Source: Chryseosolibacter sp035628595 (GTDB lineage Bacteria > Bacteroidota > Bacteroidia > Cytophagales > Cyclobacteriaceae). From it: a stretch of 16,830 nucleotides of DNA. The position numbers and the translations under genes were made by a program. Below, piece by piece: positions 7,280-13,669 of the stretch. The notes beneath the pieces were generated by a model. That model worked only from the letters and a program-made list of their open reading frames with translations. It ran no database searches and was not told where the DNA came from. The first letter of the stretch is position 1; every line of letters starts with the position of its first letter. The DNA is taken from assembly GCA_035628595.1 (NCBI GenBank), contig DASPJN010000054.1, forward strand, positions 1-16,830, read 5' to 3'.

Positions 7280-8665
7280 TCACAGCCCGTATTTCTCGAG
7301 CCTTCTGTACAATGATGAACGTGTCAACCCGAGTTCGGAGGCAGCCTGTGTGATATTGCCGTTGTACTTTTTTAATACTTTCCTGATCAATAGTTTCTCT
7401 ACTTCTTCAAGGTTGAATTGGTCGAGATTCAGCTGGCTGTTATCCTCTTTTCCATTTGAAGCGGTAAAGTTAAAGTCTTCCGGTTGGAGGACATTTGCGT
7501 TGCTGAGAATTACTGCGCGCTCAATAGCGTGTTGCAACTCCCGGATATTCCCGGGCCAGTTATGCTTATGCATCCGTGTCATCGCTGCATCGCTGATCTT
7601 CGAAACAGTTTTCTCATACTTTGCTGCATAGAATTTCAGGAAATGGTTTGCAAGAAGTGGAATATCTTCAAAGCGTTCGCGCAACGGCGGAATTTCAATT
7701 TCAATTGTGTTGATCCTGTACAACAAGTCCTGGCGGAATTTGTTTTCTTTCACCATCTCGTAAAGAGGCATATTCGTCGCACAAATGAGCCGGATGTCGA
7801 TCGGCGTATCTTTATTCGACCCGACACGGCTTACCTTCCTGTTTTGGAGAACTGTAAGTAGTTTCGCCTGCAATGGCATCGAGAGGTTTCCAATCTCATC
7901 AAGGAACAGCGTTCCGTTATTGGCAAGTTCGAAACGTCCGGCGCGATCCTCTTTCGCATCGGTGAACGACCCCTTTTTGTGACCGAATAATTCGCTTTCA
8001 AAAAGGGTCTCTGTAATTGATCCAAGATCGACGCTGGCAAAGTTCTGATTCTGCCGCGCAGAATTTTTATGGATCGCGCGCGCGATCAATTCCTTTCCAG
8101 TTCCATTCTCACCGAGGATCAACACATTCGCGTCTGTTTTTGCGACCCTGTCTATCGTCTGAAAAATTTTGTGCATCACGGGGCTGGTACCGATAATGTC
8201 GATGAACTTTCCGTTAAGCGCCTGGTTGATCTCCTGATTCTTTATTTTGAGTGTTTCAACTTCATCGCGTGTTTCGCGTAATCGCATCGCCGAAAAAAGA
8301 GTGGCGAGAAGTTTCTCGTTTTCCCATGGTTTCAATACGAAGTCTGTAGCGCCAGCCTTAATTGCTTTGACGGCCATTTGAATGTCGCCGTAGGCTGTGA
8401 TCAATACAACGACTGATGAAGGATCAATCTGTAAAATTCTTTCAAGCCAATAATATCCTTCGCTGCCGCTGCTTACATCCTTTGTAAAGTTCATATCCAG
8501 AAGAATAACATCATAGTCTTCGTTATTCATCAGGGATGGTATTGCTTCCGGATTCTTTTCGATATCGACCTGTTGGAAGTGTCGCTTGAGGTGCATCTTT
8601 GCTGCTTTCAAAAGATCCTCGTTGTCATCTACGATCAGAATCTTTCCATGTTTGCTGTCTGCCAT
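7280..8665 (-). CDS. sigma-54-dependent NtrC-family response regulator
   Basis: A 461-residue activator with the full three-domain layout. The receiver (about 7-125) has acidic Asp13 and Asp14, phospho-acceptor Asp57, Thr90 and Lys112. The AAA+ domain (about 155-385) has Walker A GENGTGKE (185-192) and Walker B TLFLDEIG (252-259, Asp256-Glu257). The sigma-54 contact loop reads GSFTDA (232-237) where GAFTGA is canonical, keeping the central Phe and Thr. A Fis-type helix-turn-helix is at about 437-460 (NITQAASELGLTRSSLYRRL). It should bind upstream inverted repeats and drive sigma-54 promoters using ATP. The gene precedes the kinase gene and diverges from the exporter adaptor gene; the inverted repeats before the exporter genes are its likely targets. 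Confidence 0.95.
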   Translation of the reverse strand: MADSKHGKILIVDDNEDLLKAAKMHLKRHFQQVDIEKNPEAIPSLMNNEDYDVILLDMNFTKDVSSGSEGYYWLERILQIDPSSVVVLITAYGDIQMAVKAIKAGATDFVLKPWENEKLLATLFSAMRLRETRDEVETLKIKNQEINQALNGKFIDIIGTSPVMHKIFQTIDRVAKTDANVLILGENGTGKELIARAIHKNSARQNQNFASVDLGSITETLFESELFGHKKGSFTDAKEDRAGRFELANNGTLFLDEIGNLSMPLQAKLLTVLQNRKVSRVGSNKDTPIDIRLICATNMPLYEMVKENKFRQDLLYRINTIEIEIPPLRERFEDIPLLANHFLKFYAAKYEKTVSKISDAAMTRMHKHNWPGNIRELQHAIERAVILSNANVLQPEDFNFTASNGKEDNSQLNLDQFNLEEVEKLLIRKVLKKYNGNITQAASELGLTRSSLYRRLEKYGL

Positions 8666-8686
8666 TGATCAGGGTTTAAGGTACCG

Positions 8687-8712
8687 GCAAGTGGTTCGTT
8701 TTCGAAACTTGC
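8687..8712. repeat. hairpin-forming repeat upstream of the response regulator gene
   Basis: GCAAGT-GG-TTCG (8687-8698), a TTTT loop, then CGAAACTTGC (8703-8712) form a ten-pair stem broken only by a two-base GG bulge. It lies 22 to 47 bases upstream of the regulator's start codon. It also contains GTTC at 8694 followed after six bases by GAAA, a near match to the GTTC-N6-GAAC repeat found before the exporter genes, so it may be an autoregulatory site or a leader hairpin. No clear promoter boxes for the minus-strand genes could be fixed. Confidence 0.4.
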
Positions 8713-8804
8713 TGTCCGGTAGTGGGCAAACGCTATACCGAAATTGATTTTCAGCCGAAAATCGAAGAAACGGCCAAAATTGTTGAAAAACGGTGGTTCA
8801 GCGT

Positions 8805-8839
8805 GTTCGATCGCGGACAGGCCCGTTCACATATGAACG
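8805..8839. promoter_or_regulatory. inverted repeat, likely activator site for the adaptor operon
   Basis: CGTTC (8824-8828) and GAACG (8835-8839) flank ACATAT, giving GTTC-N6-GAAC. A weaker copy, GTTC-GATCGC-GGAC, lies at 8805-8818 with its centre 20 bases away, about two helical turns. The main repeat starts 68 bases before the sigma-54-like box at 8893, a normal distance for the enhancer sites of NtrC-type activators. The same repeat with a very similar core stands before the first permease gene. Confidence 0.55.
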
Positions 8840-8892
8840 AAGAAACGAGCAGAATCAAAGAAAAAAGCTGGCTGAAATGGCCTCAGGTCACT

Positions 8893-8908
8893 TGGCACGT
8901 TTGTTGGC
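8893..8908 (+). promoter_or_regulatory. sigma-54-like promoter for the adaptor-ATPase genes
   Basis: TGGCACGTTTGTTGGC follows a T and so has a perfect -24 half (TTGGCACG). Its -12 half reads TTGGC where TTGC is expected. The GG and GC pairs are 11 bases apart instead of the canonical 10, which is the main weakness of this call. Transcription would begin near 8920, leaving about 25 bases before the ATG at 8946. The divergent NtrC-family regulator and a matching box before the permease genes support it. Confidence 0.55.
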
Positions 8909-8945
8909 ATTCGTGACTCGTTCTCGTGAAATCGAACGCTAAACA

Positions 8946-10193
8946 ATGGACAAACAATTAAAAAAGAAGAAGTGGACAATCAAGCGAATCGCGACCTACG
9001 GCGGTATTGCGTTGTTCACAGTTTTTGTCGGTTATCAATTCATATTTGCTGACAGAAGATCAAAACTGAAAATTGAAAAAGATAAAATCACGATATCGAC
9101 CGTTGAACGTGGTGTCTTCCAGGAGACAATTCCGCAAACAGGGATTGTTGAGCCAAGCAGAACAGTTTTTCTTGACGCAATTGAAGGCGGTACAATCAAA
9201 CGTGTTGTGGCTGAAAGTGGATCTATGTTAAAGAAGGGAGATATAATTCTCGAGTTAAGCAACCTTAACCGCGAGCTTGATGTCTTACAACGTGAGGCGC
9301 AGCTAAATGAAAGCATCACACGCCAGCGTGACACGCGTCTGGCCATTACACGAAACGATCTGGAGCAAAGACAGATGCTTGCATTGATTGATAACCAGTT
9401 GCAAATCCTTGGTCCACAATATCGTCGTCAGAAGCAACTTTATGAAAAGAAGCTGATCTCTAAGCAAGACTTCGAGCGGACAGAAGCGGATTACAACTAC
9501 AATTTGGAACGTCGGAAGATCACGTATGAAGTTTATAAAAATGATTCACTTGACCGGATTCGTCAGTTGCGCGAACTTTCATATTCCGAAAAGAAGATGA
9601 CTGAAAGCCTTGAAGGTGTCGGCCAAATTCTGGATAACCTGATCATTCGCGCACCAATCGACGGCCAGTTATCAAGACCACAACTAGACGCCGGACAAAG
9701 TGTAAACCCTGGACAACGTCTGGGCCAGGTAGACGTGGTTGGAAGCTATAAGGTAAGAGTACCGATTGATGAATTGTATCTTCCGCGGATTGTAACGGGG
9801 TTACACGCTGAAACAACTTTTAACAATCAGGATTATCTCCTTGAGATTGCGTACATCTACCCAACGATTACAAACGGAAGGTTTGACGTTGATATGAATT
9901 TTGTTGGAGAAGTTCCTACAGGTATCAGAAGAGGTCAGTCGCTTCGTTTGAGAATACAGCTTAGCCAGTCATCTGAAGAGTTGTTGTTGCCTGTTGGCGG
10001 ATTCTATAAAGACACCGGTGGTAACTGGGTATATGTTCTTGATTCAGAAAACAGAGCAGTGAAACGCGATATTAAATTGGGGAGGAAGAATCCTGAGAAC
10101 TTTGAGGTGCTGGAAGGCCTTAAACCAGGCGACCGTGTCATCACTTCATCTTACGAGAATTTTGGAAACAATGAAGTTTTATTGCTAAACTAG
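8946..10193 (+). CDS. HlyD/MacA-like periplasmic adaptor subunit of an ABC exporter
   Basis: A 415-residue membrane fusion protein. A basic start (KQLKKKKW) precedes one membrane helix at about 15-34 that anchors it in the inner membrane. Next come the first half of the lipoyl-like domain (about 65-105), a long charged alpha-hairpin (about 106-225) that would reach toward an outer-membrane channel, the second lipoyl half with NLIIRAPIDGQLSRPQ (230-244), a beta-barrel region, and a C-terminal membrane-proximal domain with VLEGLKPGDRVITS. It links the ATPase-permease complex to the outer membrane. No TolC-like gene is in the window, so a shared channel must be used. The gene lies 92 bases before the ATPase gene and is read divergently from the response regulator. 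Confidence 0.93.
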   Translation: MDKQLKKKKWTIKRIATYGGIALFTVFVGYQFIFADRRSKLKIEKDKITISTVERGVFQETIPQTGIVEPSRTVFLDAIEGGTIKRVVAESGSMLKKGDIILELSNLNRELDVLQREAQLNESITRQRDTRLAITRNDLEQRQMLALIDNQLQILGPQYRRQKQLYEKKLISKQDFERTEADYNYNLERRKITYEVYKNDSLDRIRQLRELSYSEKKMTESLEGVGQILDNLIIRAPIDGQLSRPQLDAGQSVNPGQRLGQVDVVGSYKVRVPIDELYLPRIVTGLHAETTFNNQDYLLEIAYIYPTITNGRFDVDMNFVGEVPTGIRRGQSLRLRIQLSQSSEELLLPVGGFYKDTGGNWVYVLDSENRAVKRDIKLGRKNPENFEVLEGLKPGDRVITSSYENFGNNEVLLLN

Positions 10194-10285
10194 TAACCAT
10201 TTCAAAAAATAAAAGTAACCTCTAGCAGAACTTTTGCGTCATACTGAACATCAAACTATCATAAACACACAGAAATTTAAACGCC

Positions 10286-10975
10286 ATGATCAAACTTAAA
10301 AACCTCGAAAAAGTCTACACGACAGAAGAAGTCGAAACAACGGCATTGAATAACATCAACCTTGAAATCAAAGATGGCGAATTCGTTGCCATCATGGGTC
10401 CTTCCGGTTGTGGTAAGTCTACATTGCTAAACATCGTTGGATTGCTTGACAATCCATCAAATGGTGAGTACTACTTCGGCGAACATGAAGTTGCAAAGTA
10501 TTCTGAGCGTCAACGCGCGCAGTTAAGAAAGGGATCGATCGGTTTCGTTTTCCAGAGCTTTAACCTGATCGACGAGCTTACCGTTTTCGAAAACGTTGAA
10601 TTGCCATTGCTCTACCTGAAAGTTCCGGCATCTGAGCGCAAGCAAAGAGTTGAAGAAGTGCTGGAGCGCATGAACATTATGCACAGAAGAAATCACTTCC
10701 CGCAGCAATTATCAGGCGGTCAGCAACAACGCGTTGCTATTGCCCGGGCCATTGTAGCGAAGCCTAAAGTGATCCTTGCCGATGAACCTACTGGTAACCT
10801 TGACTCAGCAAATGGTGAGGAAGTGATGAAGCTTCTTTCACAATTGAATGAAGAGGGAACAACCATCGTCATGGTAACGCACTCTCCTTACGATGCAAAC
10901 TATGCGCACAGAATCGTGAACCTGTTCGACGGTAAGGTTGTGACTGAGAACATCAAAGAACATTTTCACATTTAG
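10286..10975 (+). CDS. ABC transporter ATP-binding protein, MacB/LolD type
   Basis: A 229-residue nucleotide-binding subunit of the kind that works with FtsX-like permeases. Walker A is GPSGCGKST (38-46), the Q-loop Gln is at about 90 in GFVFQSFNLI, the signature is LSGGQQQR (142-149), Walker B is VILADEP (162-168), and the H-loop His is 199. All ATPase motifs are intact. As a stand-alone domain it would dimerise and power mechanotransmission through the two permeases encoded downstream. It is probably cotranscribed with the adaptor gene 92 bases upstream, and a strong terminator at 11044-11078 closes that unit. Substrate is unknown. Confidence 0.95.
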   Translation: MIKLKNLEKVYTTEEVETTALNNINLEIKDGEFVAIMGPSGCGKSTLLNIVGLLDNPSNGEYYFGEHEVAKYSERQRAQLRKGSIGFVFQSFNLIDELTVFENVELPLLYLKVPASERKQRVEEVLERMNIMHRRNHFPQQLSGGQQQRVAIARAIVAKPKVILADEPTGNLDSANGEEVMKLLSQLNEEGTTIVMVTHSPYDANYAHRIVNLFDGKVVTENIKEHFHI

Positions 10976-11043
10976 TATTCGGCGCATGCTGGACATACCA
11001 GGCTGATTATGGCGGTCGTTAGACGGGCCTGGATTGAAGTAGC

Positions 11044-11078
11044 AGACCTTTCGGTTTACCCCGAGAGGTCTTTTTTTT
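11044..11078 (+). terminator. intrinsic terminator between ATPase and permease genes
   Basis: Arms AGACCTTTCGG (11044-11054) and CCGAGAGGTCT (11061-11071) form an 11-pair stem with one G-U pair and the loop TTTACC, followed by eight T in a row (11071-11078). It lies 68 bases after the ATPase stop and before the regulatory repeats of the permease genes, so it splits the exporter genes into two transcripts. Confidence 0.92.
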
Positions 11079-11088
11079 GAACACATGC

Positions 11089-11106
11089 CTGTTCGTGTAT
11101 GAACAG
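11089..11106. promoter_or_regulatory. inverted repeat, likely activator site for the permease genes
   Basis: CTGTTC (11089-11094) and GAACAG (11101-11106) flank GTGTAT. The core GTTC-GTGTAT-GAAC matches the site before the adaptor gene (GTTC-ACATAT-GAAC) except for three transitions. GTTC begins 66 bases before the sigma-54-like box at 11157, against 68 bases at the adaptor gene. I infer that the same NtrC-family regulator binds both. Confidence 0.55.
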
Positions 11107-11122
11107 TTTCAGATGAACAGTT
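11099..11122 (+). repeat. direct repeat ATGAACAGTT, two copies
   Basis: Two exact ten-base copies lie at 11099-11108 and 11113-11122, 14 bases apart. The first is the right half of the inverted repeat at 11089-11106, so the second may be an extra half-site for the same regulator. Confidence 0.5.
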
Positions 11123-11156
11123 GCAAAAAATGGCTCATTCCAGAAGGATTGCGCAA

Positions 11157-11172
11157 TGGCATATTTATTGGC
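11157..11172 (+). promoter_or_regulatory. sigma-54-like promoter for the two permease genes
   Basis: TGGCATATTTATTGGC agrees with the box before the adaptor gene at 13 of 16 bases, all three differences being transitions, and has the same 11-base distance between GG and GC. It would start transcription near 11184, about 48 bases before the ATG at 11232. An overlapping alternative, TTGGC at 11168 with TGCAA at 11180, has its GG and GC only 9 bases apart and is less likely. Confidence 0.5.
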
Positions 11173-11231
11173 GTCGCGATGCAACCTTAATCCTTAAATG
11201 ACAGTCTTAGTAATGTTTTAAACCCCGACCC

Positions 11232-13604
11232 ATGATCAAAAACTACCTATTAATCACATGGCGCAGTATGATGAAGAACAAACTTTTCATCTTCATCAAC
11301 ATGCTGGGTCTTGCCATCGGCATCGGATGTTGTATCGTCGCATATTTTAACTGGGAGTTCGATTCCACTTTTGATTCGAACCATGAACGAGCATCGAATA
11401 TTTATCGCGTAAGCTCAATACGTGAATTTGAAGGCAGCCATCGTCTTTACGGGCATGCGCCCGAGCCACTGGGGCCTGCAATAAGCGCTAACATCGCGGA
11501 CGTTAACGCGGTTGTTCGGCTCAACTGGTCGTGGTCAAATTTTAAAGTAGATGACAATCTTTTCCCAGGAGGGCTGGCCTACGTGGATGGCTCGTTATTC
11601 GAAGTTTTTTCGTTTGAACTTCTAAATGGAGATTCCAAAGGCCTCGCCGATAAATCCAAGGTTTTCATTAGTGATGAGCTTGCTTTGAAGCTTTTTAATT
11701 CAGTCGATGTCGTTGGTAAACAGGTAACGCAGGTAATGGGAGGGAAGCAAAAAGAATTTGAAGTTGGCGGAGTTTATAAGAAGCCACCTCCGAACTCAAG
11801 CTTCCATTGGTCGGCGTATGCGAACTATGAGAATTACTTTGACGAAGCTACCGATGTTACGAGAGAAGACTGGAAATTCCGCAACATGACGTTTGTTGTG
11901 ATTCAAAATGCGGATAGGTTGGACGTTGTTCGGAAGCAACTGCAGGAGTACAAGGCTTTCAACAACAAAGTTCGCGAGGATTTCCAGATAAGTGAATTTG
12001 TTCTGGATCCTTTCGTGGGCATGGCCCGGCGCGACAGGGCTGAAGACACATGGAGCTATACAAGGGGATCAAGCCCTACCGCAGCCGTGATATCGCCAAT
12101 CATCATGGCCGTTTTGGTATTGCTTATCGCATGCTTTAACATGACCAATACCGCGATAGCAATTTCGTCAAGACGATTGAAAGAAATTGGTATCCGCAAA
12201 GTAATGGGCAGTATGCGGCATCAATTGATTGTCCAGTTTCTCGGCGAAACAACCTTCATTTGTTTCATAGCATTGTTCCTTGGCTTGTTCCTCGGCGAAG
12301 TTCTTCTCGGGTCGTGGAATGCAATGTGGGAGAATATGAAACTCACGTCGCATTACCTGGACAACCCAATGTTTCTGATTTTCATAGTAGCTGTTCTTGT
12401 TTTTACTGCGCTGATCGCTGGCGGATATCCCGCTTTTTACATCAGTCATTTTGAGCCAGTATCGATCCTGAAGGGAAAGCTGAAGTTTGGCGGCACGAAC
12501 ATGTTTACGCGCGTACTACTAGTGATGCAGTACATGATTTCTCTGCTGGCAATTATTTTTGCCATCGCGTTTTATGGCAACTCCGTTTTCCAACGTGATT
12601 TTGATATTGGATTCAATCCGCACAACGTCATTATCGCGTACGTGGAAAATCAGGGCGAGTACGAAACGTACAAGAATGCTTTGTCTCAAAACAAAGATAT
12701 CACAAGCATAGCCGGATCGCAGCACAGTATTTTTTCGTCGGGATATAATGATCCGGTGAAACATGAATCAAAACAACTTGAAGCCGATATCATTGAAGTT
12801 GGTGATGATTATTTGAAAACTATGGGATTGGCGTTGGTTCAAGGCCGGGATTTTCAGAAAGATTCAGAGACTGATCGGAAGGAATCAATAATCGTAAGTC
12901 AGAAATTTGCCGATGTATTTAATTGGACGGATCCTATCGGCAAAGAAGTCATCTGGATGGACACCGTTAAGTTCTACGTAGTGGGTGTTGTGAAAGACGT
13001 TTACACTAATGGCCTCTGGCGAGAGATGGATCCATTGATGATCCGGTACACAAGTCCTGACAAATACTCACACGTAATTGTCAACATTCCATCGCAGAAA
13101 GTGAAAGACGTGAACAAGTTTATGGAAGCACAATGGAAAGAGATCTTCCCTAACCGGCTTTACAACGGCAGAGTGATTAATGAAGGCATGGTTGAATCGC
13201 AACAAGTCAATTCGAACATCGTGAGTATGTTCGCATTCCTCGGTCTTGTGGCATTAATTCTATCGGCAACCGGGTTATTTACACTCGTATCGCTCAACAT
13301 TATCAAACGAATGAAAGAAATTGGCGTACGAAAGGTGCTTGGCGCTTCTATTGGGAATATCACGCGAATAATTAATACGGAGTTTGCAATAATGCTTACG
13401 CTAGCATCGATTTTGGGTGCCGTTGCAAGTTACTTCCTGGTTGATATATTGATGGGAAGCATTTGGAAATATTACCAGTCGACAACCAATATGACGTTTG
13501 TCGTTTCAATTTCCATTATGTTTTTGATTTCGGCAATTGCGGTTGGGTACAAGGTTTTCAGTGCCGCGTCTATGAACCCGGTGAGCACATTACGAACCGA
13601 ATAA
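11232..13604 (+). CDS. double-FtsX ABC exporter permease, first copy
   Basis: A 790-residue permease made of two MacB-like units in one chain. Each unit has one membrane helix, a large periplasmic MacB-core domain and a three-helix FtsX domain, giving about eight membrane helices. The first helix is at about 18-39 (FIFINMLGLAIGIGCCIVAYF) and the next periplasmic region runs to about 283. The coupling motif KEIGIRKVMGS is near 317-327 and repeats as KEIGVRKVLGAS near 695-706. These segments contact the ATPase. The chain ends AASMNPVSTLRTE, the usual end of the family. It would export a small molecule, peptide or lipid-like compound with the adaptor and ATPase; the substrate is not predictable. 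A 65-base gap leads to the second permease gene, probably on the same transcript. Confidence 0.92.
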   Translation: MIKNYLLITWRSMMKNKLFIFINMLGLAIGIGCCIVAYFNWEFDSTFDSNHERASNIYRVSSIREFEGSHRLYGHAPEPLGPAISANIADVNAVVRLNWSWSNFKVDDNLFPGGLAYVDGSLFEVFSFELLNGDSKGLADKSKVFISDELALKLFNSVDVVGKQVTQVMGGKQKEFEVGGVYKKPPPNSSFHWSAYANYENYFDEATDVTREDWKFRNMTFVVIQNADRLDVVRKQLQEYKAFNNKVREDFQISEFVLDPFVGMARRDRAEDTWSYTRGSSPTAAVISPIIMAVLVLLIACFNMTNTAIAISSRRLKEIGIRKVMGSMRHQLIVQFLGETTFICFIALFLGLFLGEVLLGSWNAMWENMKLTSHYLDNPMFLIFIVAVLVFTALIAGGYPAFYISHFEPVSILKGKLKFGGTNMFTRVLLVMQYMISLLAIIFAIAFYGNSVFQRDFDIGFNPHNVIIAYVENQGEYETYKNALSQNKDITSIAGSQHSIFSSGYNDPVKHESKQLEADIIEVGDDYLKTMGLALVQGRDFQKDSETDRKESIIVSQKFADVFNWTDPIGKEVIWMDTVKFYVVGVVKDVYTNGLWREMDPLMIRYTSPDKYSHVIVNIPSQKVKDVNKFMEAQWKEIFPNRLYNGRVINEGMVESQQVNSNIVSMFAFLGLVALILSATGLFTLVSLNIIKRMKEIGVRKVLGASIGNITRIINTEFAIMLTLASILGAVASYFLVDILMGSIWKYYQSTTNMTFVVSISIMFLISAIAVGYKVFSAASMNPVSTLRTE

Positions 13605-13669
13605 AAAGATCTATCAAAACTGTAACGTACTTTATATAACCGGCGTCAAAGGTTCAAATACTGAATACA

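Noticed and set aside
8722..8916. 64-residue GTG-start reading frame between the regulator and adaptor genes
   Set aside because: Composition does not look like a protein, it has no recognisable motif, and it covers the inverted repeats and the promoter-like box of the adaptor gene.
8919..8938. CGTTC-N10-GAACG in the presumed leader of the adaptor gene
   Set aside because: The spacing differs from the N6 sites and the position is downstream of the promoter-like box, so it is not counted as an activator site.
10194..10285. AACTTTTG before the ATPase gene as a possible -7 promoter box
   Set aside because: One mismatch to TAnnTTTG and no -33 element at the right distance; the ATPase gene is more simply read from the adaptor promoter.
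10582..10595. Perfect 14-base palindrome CGTTTTCGAAAACG inside the ATPase gene
   Set aside because: It lies in coding sequence far from any promoter and encodes conserved residues after the Q-loop; chance is the simplest explanation.
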